Shown here: positions 8,514 through 16,063 of the stretch, piece by piece
Position numbering within the stretch: position 1 is the first letter of the stretch
Layout of the letters: each line of letters starts with the position of its first letter
Origin: CADEDH01 sp965216205
Lineage (GTDB): Bacteria; Actinomycetota; Acidimicrobiia; Acidimicrobiales; SZUA-35
NCBI GenBank assembly: GCA_965216205.1
Contig: OZ244139.1
Coordinates: 2,852,001-2,916,000 of the forward strand
Reading direction: 5' to 3'
Length of the DNA stretch: 64,000 bases
The notes under the pieces: model-generated
Seen by the model: the letters and a program-made list of their open reading frames with translations, nothing else
The model's database searches: none
What the model was told of the DNA's origin: nothing
Program-made: the position numbers and the translations under genes

Positions 8514-11500
8514 ATTACCACCTCGACTCCTGACACGGAGACGACGGCCGGCGCACTCCCGCTGGGGACGGGCGACTTCATCGAGCTGGTCCAGGCCCAG
8601 CTCGACGGGCCCGACGATGCGCGGCTCGCCTTCCTCCAAGCCCACAAGCGATCGTGGATCGCCGCGCTGCTCCGCCTGTACGACGACGCCGAGCAGGCGC
8701 TCGACAAGGTCAGTCGGGAGGTGAAGGGCAGGGAGCGGGCGATCGTCGTCGCCGACTTCGAGGGAGAGCTGGAACGGATCGACAACGCCCTCACCGAGCT
8801 CGTCGGGCCGGCGGAGCAGACGTCGAACGGCCAGCAGCGAGCCGACGAGCCGTCCGACGCCGCGCCGGGAGCGTCTCAGCTCCAGCTCTCGTGGATTCCA
8901 GGTCACGTCGTGGCGTGGTCGGCCGGCCACAAGGCGCAGGCCGACGATGGCGACGCTCTTCGAGCCCGTCTTGCCGAGGCCGGCGCCGACGGGCTCGGCT
9001 GGGTCGACCACACCCCGGTGAAGCTCCCGAACGGTGGTCGAGCCGATGCGGTCTCGGTGCCGATCGAGGAGAGCCTCGGCTGGCTGGTCGCGCTCGGGAG
9101 CACCGCCGACGACGACTCGACCGGCCCCAGCGTCGCATGGCTCGGCCTGCTGACCGCGCTGGCGGTCCGGCTCGTGGCCGAGGGGCGCATGGTGCCCCAA
9201 CTGAAGAAGGCCCGGCGACCGAAGGACGCCACGGAGCCCGAGAGGAAGGACCGGGGCTACTTCGCGGTTCGCTGGGCGCCGGCTCTCGCCGATCCCGACG
9301 AGTTCAAGCAGCTCGTGGCGAGCCTGCCCGGTGCGGTCTCGGTGCTCGAGAGCCGACCGGACGGCAAGGCCATGACCCACGCCGTCCTCGCCGATCTGAT
9401 GACCGCGATCTGCACGGAAGCGGCCAGCAGGCTCGATGTTCCAGCCGGTCCGCCCGAGCCGAACTCGAAGAGCGACGTCGCGGAGGCCTTCCTCGCGAAC
9501 CTGAACGGCGAGCCGTTCCACGCCCCGAGCAGGTTGGCATCCGAGCTCGGGCGGAGGATCGACCAGTGGGCCCGACCCGTGTCGGGCACGGCCCGCTCCC
9601 GACTCGTCCTCCAGCTCGACCCGCCCGACGAGATGAACGCCTGGTACCTCGCCGTGCTGGCGACGAACTCCGAGAACCAGCTCCTCCCGGTCGAGCAGGT
9701 GATCGTCAACTCGTCGAACACGCGACGCAAGGAGGTCGAGGAGGAGCTGTCGCGCCTCGAGCGGCTCTTCCCGGAGCTGCTACGGCCAGGCGCCCGCCGT
9801 CGGGGCGAGGTCGTCCTCAGCCAGGACGAGGCGTGGAAGCTCATGACCGTCGACGGGCGGGTCCTCACCGCCGCCGGGTTCGAGGTCCGAGCCCCCGCGC
9901 TCTCCCGCAAGAAACCGTCACCGGCGCTCCGACTCACCTCGGAGGAGGCCCAGGAGTCGGTGGTCGGCGCCCAGCAGCTCGCCAACGTCCGGTGGTCGGT
10001 CGTGTTCGACGACATCGAGCTCGGGGCAGACGAGATCGCCCGGCTCGCGGCCCAGGCTCGACCGCTGGTGAAGTCGAGAGGACGATGGGTCGAGCTCGAC
10101 CAGGCGGACCTGGCCGAGGCGGCAGCAGCGCTCGCTGAGCGGGCCGACCAGACCCGGCTCAGCGGTGCCGACATGCTCCGGCACGCCCTCGGTCTCGAGG
10201 GCACACCGTTCTCGGGCGGAATCTCGCTCGCCGGGGACGGATGGGCGGCCGACCTGCTGCGGGCGGCGAACGGCCTGCCCGACGATCCGCCGATCAGGCC
10301 AGAGGGCTTCGAGGGCGAGCTCCGGTCGTACCAGGCCGACGCCCGCATGTGGCTGAGCTTCCTCGACGGCGCCGGCCTCGGCGGCTGCCTGGCTCTCGAC
10401 ATGGGCCTGGGCAAGACCCCGACGATCCTCGCCCATCTCCGGGCGACCATGGGCAGTGGCCCGGCCCTCGTGATCGCCCCGCCGGCCGTGGTCGGCAACT
10501 GGGCGTCGGAGGCGAGGCGATTCGTGCCCGACCTCGAGGTGGTGGTCCATCACGGCCCGAATCGGGCCGAGCCCGGGTCGATTCCGGCGATGGCCCGTCG
10601 AGCGGACATCATCATCACCACCTATGGCACGGCGGTCCGGGACGTCGACGCGCTCGAGAACATCGAATGGGGCAAGGTCGTCCTCGACGAGGCCCAGGCG
10701 ATCAAGAACCCGACCTCCGAGACGGCGCAACAGCTCCGCCGCATCCAGGCGAGAACGAGGGTCGCGCTGACCGGGACGCCGATCGAGAACGGTCTCGGTG
10801 ACCTCTGGGCGATCATGGACTACACGAACCCTGGCCTCGTCGGCCCCCGGGCGCCGTTCATCGCCCAGCTCTCACAGGGCGGCGACCGCAAGGCGGGAGC
10901 CGAGCAGGCGCTCCGGGCCCTCAACGGGATCCTCGTGTTCCGACGGACGAAGGCCGAGCCATCGATCGCCGCCGAGCTGCCCGATCGAATCGACGAGCTC
11001 GACCTGTGCTCGATGACCACCGAGCAGATCGGCCTGTACCAGGCGGTCCTCGACAACCTGCTCGTCACGACGACGTCGGAGGACTCGAACAAGAAGAAGG
11101 GCGCGGTGCTGGCAGCGATCACCGCGCTCAAGCAGATCTGCAACCACCCGGCTGCCTACCAGGCCGACGACGAGCCGCTCGACGGACGATCGGGCAAGCT
11201 CGCCAGGCTGAACGAGATCGTCGACAACGTCTTCGCGTCGAACGAGCGGGTGCTGATCTTCACCCACTTCGCGTCGTGGGGTGAGCGGCTGGCCGAGTAT
11301 CTGACCGCTCGCACCGGCGTGCCGATCAGCTGCTACCACGGCGGCCTGAGCCGAGGCGCCCGCGACCGGATGGTCGAGCAGTTCCAGGCGAACACCGAGG
11401 CGGGGGCGATGGTCCTGTCCCTGAAGGCCGGTGGCACCGGGCTGAACCTGACGGCCGCCAGTCACGTGGTGCTGTACGACCGCTGGTGGAACCCGGCCGT

Positions 11501-11999
11501 GGAGGACCAGGCTCGGGACCGGGTCTGGCGGATCGGTCAGAAGAACACCGTGATCTGCCATCGCCTCGTCTGCCCGGGCACGGTCGACGAGCGGGTCGAG
11601 GAGGTCGTGGCCGGGAAGCGACAGATCGCCGACATGGTGCTGCCGAAGTCGAGCTCCGTCGGTGACCTCGACGCCGAGCAGCTCCAGCGGGCGCTCGGGA
11701 TCGATCCCGACCTCGTGCTCGCTGAGCTCGACGCCGACCTGGTCTCGGCGGATGTGGCACAGATCGCCGACGACAGCGCCGCGGGCGACGAGCACGCGCC
11801 AGCCGACGACACCGTGAACGGGAACGGCACCGCTGGCGACCCAGCCGACGAGGCGACGACCGACGACCCAGCTCCCGGCGACACACCGGCCGACGAGGCG
11901 ACGACCGACGACCCAGCTCCCGGCGACACATCGGCCGACGAGGCGACGACCGACGACCCAGCCGACGGGCTGCGAGCCGATGTGGAGGCCCCCGCATGA
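8514..11999 (+). CDS. SNF2/RapA-family DEAD-like helicase (apparent ATT start)
   Basis: An approximately 1161-residue DNA-translocating ATPase. An N-terminal region of about 590 residues precedes the SNF2 core. Walker A is DMGLGKTP near residue 629 and the DEAQ box is VLDEAQAIKNP near 724, followed by ALTGTPIENGLGDLW. The C-terminal helicase lobe has SLKAGGTGLNLTAA near 973 and ARDRVWRIGQ. No SWIM zinc finger is seen. The acidic tail holds 15-residue repeats. The frame with normal codon use extends well upstream of the first GTG (8721), and the only credible initiator there is ATT at 8514, which follows GGAGAG by 4 nt and gives a typical actinobacterial N-terminus (xTTSTPDTETTAGALPLG). It is coupled by ATGA to the next gene. 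Likely roles are chromatin or transcription remodelling or DNA repair. Confidence 0.85.
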   Translation: MTTSTPDTETTAGALPLGTGDFIELVQAQLDGPDDARLAFLQAHKRSWIAALLRLYDDAEQALDKVSREVKGRERAIVVADFEGELERIDNALTELVGPAEQTSNGQQRADEPSDAAPGASQLQLSWIPGHVVAWSAGHKAQADDGDALRARLAEAGADGLGWVDHTPVKLPNGGRADAVSVPIEESLGWLVALGSTADDDSTGPSVAWLGLLTALAVRLVAEGRMVPQLKKARRPKDATEPERKDRGYFAVRWAPALADPDEFKQLVASLPGAVSVLESRPDGKAMTHAVLADLMTAICTEAASRLDVPAGPPEPNSKSDVAEAFLANLNGEPFHAPSRLASELGRRIDQWARPVSGTARSRLVLQLDPPDEMNAWYLAVLATNSENQLLPVEQVIVNSSNTRRKEVEEELSRLERLFPELLRPGARRRGEVVLSQDEAWKLMTVDGRVLTAAGFEVRAPALSRKKPSPALRLTSEEAQESVVGAQQLANVRWSVVFDDIELGADEIARLAAQARPLVKSRGRWVELDQADLAEAAAALAERADQTRLSGADMLRHALGLEGTPFSGGISLAGDGWAADLLRAANGLPDDPPIRPEGFEGELRSYQADARMWLSFLDGAGLGGCLALDMGLGKTPTILAHLRATMGSGPALVIAPPAVVGNWASEARRFVPDLEVVVHHGPNRAEPGSIPAMARRADIIITTYGTAVRDVDALENIEWGKVVLDEAQAIKNPTSETAQQLRRIQARTRVALTGTPIENGLGDLWAIMDYTNPGLVGPRAPFIAQLSQGGDRKAGAEQALRALNGILVFRRTKAEPSIAAELPDRIDELDLCSMTTEQIGLYQAVLDNLLVTTTSEDSNKKKGAVLAAITALKQICNHPAAYQADDEPLDGRSGKLARLNEIVDNVFASNERVLIFTHFASWGERLAEYLTARTGVPISCYHGGLSRGARDRMVEQFQANTEAGAMVLSLKAGGTGLNLTAASHVVLYDRWWNPAVEDQARDRVWRIGQKNTVICHRLVCPGTVDERVEEVVAGKRQIADMVLPKSSSVGDLDAEQLQRALGIDPDLVLAELDADLVSADVAQIADDSAAGDEHAPADDTVNGNGTAGDPADEATTDDPAPGDTPADEATTDDPAPGDTSADEATTDDPADGLRADVEAPA
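11844..11960 (+). repeat. 45-bp in-frame tandem repeat in the helicase tail
   Basis: Units starting at 11844, 11889 and 11934 encode about 2.7 copies of a 15-residue acidic block (ADEATTDDPAPGDTP). The copies are nearly identical in DNA, which suggests recent slippage or unequal exchange. Confidence 0.8.
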
Positions 12000-12304
12000 G
12001 CAAGAGCAGGAACAACCAGGGAAGGCGCTCGGGGCGGCGTCGGAAGAACAAGCAGAGGCAGGTCGATCCCGATGAGTTCTGGGGGCGGGCCGACCTCCTC
12101 CCCGAGGCATCGGCGTCGGCCCGGATCACGAGTGACCCGGCTGCGGTGGTGCGCTCGCTGGGACGGGCGCCGCTGTCGGGCCATCACAATGCGGCCGACC
12201 ACTACTTCGCCGCCGTCTACGACCGCTCGGTCTCCCTCGCCAGTGCGCTGGCGGCCGCCGGGGGTATGATCGAGACCGACGAGCTGGTCAACGACCAGGC
12301 CTGA
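11996..12304 (+). CDS. Small basic protein coupled to the SNF2 helicase
   Basis: A 102-residue protein with no family that I recognise. The first 20 residues are strongly basic (NNQGRRSGRRRKNKQRQ) and look able to bind nucleic acid. They are followed by an acidic-aromatic patch (DPDEFWGR) and a helical C-terminus with GHHNAADHYFAAVYDRS. Its ATG overlaps the helicase stop codon (ATGA), so the two proteins are probably made together. In related loci a SWIM-domain partner often accompanies the helicase; this protein has no SWIM cysteines. It could be an accessory subunit, but that is inference from coupling alone. Confidence 0.65.
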   Translation: MSKSRNNQGRRSGRRRKNKQRQVDPDEFWGRADLLPEASASARITSDPAAVVRSLGRAPLSGHHNAADHYFAAVYDRSVSLASALAAAGGMIETDELVNDQA

Positions 12305-12406
12305 CCGCGGTGGATCGAGGGCGGGTCCCGGCGGCACGTCCAATCGACATCGTTGTGGGGGGAGGGCCCCATTGACCGGAACCTCCCGTCCAGCTACTCC
12401 TACTCC

Positions 12407-13993
12407 ATGACCTCGAACGGACCATACGGGCCCGATCCCTCATCCGGTTATCCCCAACCGGGTCCTGGAGGTCCGGGGTACAGCCAACCGACGCAGTCGA
12501 CGCAACCGGCCCATGGCGGCTGGGAGCCCCCGGTTCAGCCGGGCCACCACGAACCGCCGACGCAGGCCGTCCCCAGCTACGCACCGCCCTCGACAGCCGA
12601 CTACCACCCTGCGCCGTTCAGCCAGACGGGCAATGTCGGTGGTGGGCCCCCGGGCCGCGGCGGAGGACAGCGGGCGCTGCTCGCGGGCGTGCTCGGTGGC
12701 CTCGCCACGCTCGCCGCCATCGTCGGTGGATTCCTCATCCTCTCGTCAGATGACGACGCCCCAGAGCCCGATCCCCAGGCGCTCGTCGATCCGGACCCCA
12801 CCGAGACCAGCGATCCCGCGAACACCGAGGGAACCACCGAGTCGACGGTCCCCGACCGGATCGGCACCGCTGTCACCGGACTCGAGCTCCTGCCCGGCGA
12901 CTGCATCAACTACGACCCCGCCAGCACCAGCATCGAGACCTTCGACGTGGTCACGTGCGGCACGCCACACCTCGCCGAGATCGCCGCCCAGCTCCCGCAT
13001 CCCGACGCCGGTGGCCCCTATCCGGGTGCCGCCGAGCTCCACTCGTGGGCGTCGGGGCCCTGCAACGACGCGAGCAGTGAGTACCTCGGGACGGATCTGC
13101 TCGCCACGACGTTCACGTCGAGCACGCTCGTGCCCGAGGCCGACGAGTGGGTCGAGGGACTGACGAGCGTCAACTGCCTCATCCTGGTGGCCGACGGCGA
13201 CCGCATCATCGAATCGGTTGCGGGTCGGGGAAGCTCCTATCGGCGGGAGACCGAGACGGCCATCAACCGCCTGCGGGCCGGCGACTGCTTCCTACCGAAA
13301 CCACCCCAGACCGCGTTCGATCTCGGCGCCGACGACATCGTGGCCCTCGCCCCGTGCAACGAGGCGCACGACGGGTTGTTCTTCGGCCGGGGAGAAGCGA
13401 CCGGCACCACCTACCCGGACGTCGATGAGTTGGACACCCAGGGCATCGAGATCTGCGATGCCGCGTTCAGCCAGTTCTTCGCGGTGGCCAGCGACGGCTT
13501 GAACTATCGGTACTGGACACCGAGCCAGACCCAGTGGGAAGCGGGCGAGCGGACCGTGGAGTGCGCCGTGCTCGACGAGAACGGCCTCCCCACCTCGCTC
13601 GACTATTCGACCTACCAGGTGATGTTCCTGCTCCCGATCGGCCAGTGCTTCGAGTTCGGCCCGGAGGAGAACGTGGAGTTCCTCAGGCTCGACGACCAGG
13701 TCAGGCCGGTCGACTGCGCCCAGCCCCACAACGGCGAGGTGTTCGGCCTCGGGGAACTGCCCGCCACGTCCGAGCCGTTCCCCGGCGACGAGGTCGTCGA
13801 TCAGCAGGTGCAGGACCTCTGCATCGACCTGTTCGCCTCCTATGTCGGGATCTCGCCGTTCGACTCGGTCTCCGGCGATTTCCGCTACTGGTTCCCGAGC
13901 GAGGCCGGCTGGGAAGCCGGCGACCAACGGTGGGCGTGCGCTCTGGTGAACGACGAGCCGGCCACCGGCTCCATCGCCGGCACCAACGCCTGA
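12407..13993 (+). CDS. Membrane-anchored protein with three septum-formation domains
   Basis: A 528-residue protein. Residues 1-90 are Pro/Gly/Gln-rich and disordered, followed by one membrane helix (LAGVLGGLATLAAIVGGFLI), a Thr/Glu-rich linker and three extracytoplasmic repeats. Each repeat starts with a G-D/Q-C motif (GDCINYD, GDCFLP, GQCFEF) and carries three further cysteines, including x-C-x-x-x-H sites (TCGTPH, PCNEAH, DCAQPH), as in the actinobacterial septum-formation domain. The repeats probably form disulphides outside the cell. The ATG at 12407 is chosen because the sequence that follows is typical of the family. A TTG at 12353 and an ATT at 12371 lie in frame upstream behind a G-rich tract and cannot be excluded. 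Confidence 0.75.
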   Translation: MTSNGPYGPDPSSGYPQPGPGGPGYSQPTQSTQPAHGGWEPPVQPGHHEPPTQAVPSYAPPSTADYHPAPFSQTGNVGGGPPGRGGGQRALLAGVLGGLATLAAIVGGFLILSSDDDAPEPDPQALVDPDPTETSDPANTEGTTESTVPDRIGTAVTGLELLPGDCINYDPASTSIETFDVVTCGTPHLAEIAAQLPHPDAGGPYPGAAELHSWASGPCNDASSEYLGTDLLATTFTSSTLVPEADEWVEGLTSVNCLILVADGDRIIESVAGRGSSYRRETETAINRLRAGDCFLPKPPQTAFDLGADDIVALAPCNEAHDGLFFGRGEATGTTYPDVDELDTQGIEICDAAFSQFFAVASDGLNYRYWTPSQTQWEAGERTVECAVLDENGLPTSLDYSTYQVMFLLPIGQCFEFGPEENVEFLRLDDQVRPVDCAQPHNGEVFGLGELPATSEPFPGDEVVDQQVQDLCIDLFASYVGISPFDSVSGDFRYWFPSEAGWEAGDQRWACALVNDEPATGSIAGTNA

Positions 13994-13998
13994 GCCGG

Positions 13999-14757
13999 TC
14001 AGCCGACCACGGCCGGATCCGGTAGGTGACGGGCGACCAGGGCCCAGAACCCCTCTCGGAACCCAACCGGCACGCGAAGTCCTTCCTTGGCCCGCAACGC
14101 GCTCTCCGGTGAGATCGGGCGGGCCGCCGTCGCCTTCATCGCGGCCTCGCACACCCGTTCCATCGTGACGAACGCAGCGGTCGCCTCGGCCACACCCGGT
14201 CCGGTCGTGAGCAGACCGTGGTTGGCGAGCACGACCGCGCGATGGTCGCCGAGGGCCGCTGCGATCCGCACGCCGCCGTCGAGCGACATGACCTGCACCT
14301 CCTCGTCGTCGAAGAGGCTGTGATCGCGGAAGAACAGGCAGGCCTCCTGGGTGATCGGCTCCAGCAGCCGGCGTTCGGCCGAGAACGGCGTGCCCCACTG
14401 CGTGTGGGTGTGAGCTGCCGCCACGACGTCGGGGCGTGCCTCGTGGATCGGCCAGTGGATCCTGTGGGCGGTGGTGTTGTAGGGGCCGTCCCCCTCGATG
14501 ACGGCCCCCGAGGGGTCGACGAGCACCAGGTCGTCGACCGTGGCCTCGTGGAACGAGCACCCGGAGCGCAACACCCAGAAGCAGTCGGTGCGGGCAGGGT
14601 CGCGGGCTGTGATGTGTCCATCGCCGAGGTCGCCCCAACGGAAGCACCCGAAGAGCCGGTAGGAGAGCGCGAGCTCGCGCTGCCTGGCCAGACGCTCGAC
14701 GTCGAGGTCGGCGGTCGTCGTACCGGCGTTGGTGGTGTCGGTGGTGGTCACGGTCAT
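13999..14757 (-). CDS. Class II aldolase/adducin family protein
   Basis: A 252-residue enzyme of the class II aldolase/adducin fold. Zinc-ligand histidines appear in AAAHTHTQWGTPFS, and a further His in VLANHGLLTTG, as in fuculose-phosphate-type aldolases. GDLGDGHITARDP supplies the substrate phosphate/hydroxyl region. It may cleave a sugar or hydroxy-acid phosphate or act as a decarboxylase; the substrate is unknown. The ATG at 14757 overlaps the stop of the upstream CoA-transferase by four bases, so the two genes form one operon. The residues encoded upstream of that ATG are Arg-rich and belong to another frame. Confidence 0.8.
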   Translation of the reverse strand: MTVTTTDTTNAGTTTADLDVERLARQRELALSYRLFGCFRWGDLGDGHITARDPARTDCFWVLRSGCSFHEATVDDLVLVDPSGAVIEGDGPYNTTAHRIHWPIHEARPDVVAAAHTHTQWGTPFSAERRLLEPITQEACLFFRDHSLFDDEEVQVMSLDGGVRIAAALGDHRAVVLANHGLLTTGPGVAEATAAFVTMERVCEAAMKATAARPISPESALRAKEGLRVPVGFREGFWALVARHLPDPAVVG

Positions 14758-15971
14758 GTCTCTCCATCCTCGGTGAACTGGCCGGCGTTTCCGGCCACCT
14801 CCTCGGCGATCAGGACGCCGCCAGCGACGAGCTCCTCGATCGCCACGCCGTCGAGCGACAACCACTCGGTCAAGACGTCGCGGTTGTGCTCACCCCGGTG
14901 GGGCGCCGGGCCCCGCACCCCGCTCGTCGAGTGCGAGAACCGGTAGGGCGACTGGACGACGTCCCGGGTGCCACCATCACGGTCGTCGATCGCGACGACC
15001 GAACCGCGGTGGTCGAGCGTCGGCGACCGGTAGATCGTCGGGCCCTGCTTCACGTCGCCCCATGCGAGGTTGGCCGCGTCGAGTTGGGCGAGCAGCGACG
15101 ATCGGTCGTCGAACGACAGGAGGTAGTCGGCCCAAGCAGCCCGTCGGGTCTCGATCTTCTCCTCCAGGGTGGCGCCATCGGGCGTCGGGTCCCGTAGGCC
15201 CAGGCGCTCGGAGGCGCACTTCCACACCCAGCGGAAATCACCCATCACGATCACCGGCCCCGATCTCGTGTCCCAGATCTCACCGCCCCCCTGCAGCACC
15301 GTGCCTCCGTCGAGCGCCCAGTGGGCATAGTCGTCGGTCGCGACGAACGCGTCGATCATGGCCAGGTCGATGTGCTGACCCACCCCGGTCGCCTCCTTCA
15401 CCCGGAGAGCGGCCAGGAGTGCCACGAGACCGTGCAGCCCGGCGTAGGTGTCGGCGACCGAGAGCCGGGAGTCGAACGGTGCACCGCCGGTTCGATCGGC
15501 CTGGCGAGCCAACCACCCCGACTCGGCGTGGATGATGCCCGCGTACGCCGCCCGCTGCGACTCCGGCCCGGCCTGGCCGAAGCCGGAGATCGACAGCATG
15601 ACCAGCTCGGGGTTGACCGCCGCGAGCCGTTCCCAGTCGAGGCCGAAGCCGGCGAGCACGCCCGGCCGGAAGTTCTCGACGACGACGTCGGCCATGGCGG
15701 CGAGGTGTCGAACGAGGTCGGGACCACCCGGCGCGCGCAGGTCGACGCTCACGTTGCGCTTCCCGGCGTTCCATTGTGTGTAGAAGCCGCTCTGCCCGCC
15801 CCGCCGGTAACCGAAGTGCCGCGACACGTCACCCTCGGGCGGTTCGACCTTGACCACGTCGGCACCGAGGTCGGACAACATCCGGCCCACGAAGGGCCCA
15901 GCGAGCACCCGGGTGAGGTCGAGTACCCGTACTCCTTCGAGCGGTCGCACCCCGCCATCGTGCCCCAGCAC
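14754..15971 (-). CDS. Family III CoA-transferase (CaiB/BaiF)
   Basis: A 405-residue enzyme that moves CoA between carboxylic acids. The N-terminus has LEGVRVLDLTRVLAGPFVGR and LGADVVKVEPPEGD, both signatures of the family. The catalytic aspartate is in LSVADTYAGLHGLVALLAAL (written here to 20 residues), which matches the D-x-x-x-G-x-x-A pattern. The GTG at 15971 or one seven codons downstream (15950) could be used. It is translationally coupled to the class II aldolase downstream, suggesting a pathway in which an acyl-CoA is made and then cleaved. It is divergent from the conservon kinase gene. Confidence 0.85.
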   Translation of the reverse strand: MLGHDGGVRPLEGVRVLDLTRVLAGPFVGRMLSDLGADVVKVEPPEGDVSRHFGYRRGGQSGFYTQWNAGKRNVSVDLRAPGGPDLVRHLAAMADVVVENFRPGVLAGFGLDWERLAAVNPELVMLSISGFGQAGPESQRAAYAGIIHAESGWLARQADRTGGAPFDSRLSVADTYAGLHGLVALLAALRVKEATGVGQHIDLAMIDAFVATDDYAHWALDGGTVLQGGGEIWDTRSGPVIVMGDFRWVWKCASERLGLRDPTPDGATLEEKIETRRAAWADYLLSFDDRSSLLAQLDAANLAWGDVKQGPTIYRSPTLDHRGSVVAIDDRDGGTRDVVQSPYRFSHSTSGVRGPAPHRGEHNRDVLTEWLSLDGVAIEELVAGGVLIAEEVAGNAGQFTEDGET

Positions 15972-16063
15972 GGCGCCGCACGGCCAGCGGGTCGTGCGGC
16001 AGCGCCGACCTCATGGGCCATTCGGCCTATTCACGCCAACCGGTGTGCGCCGACGGAGCCTCG

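Noticed and set aside
8514..12304. SNF2 helicase as part of a DISARM-like or other phage-defence island
   Set aside because: Neighbours are housekeeping-type genes; no methylase, nuclease, phospholipase-D-type gene or mobility gene accompanies it.
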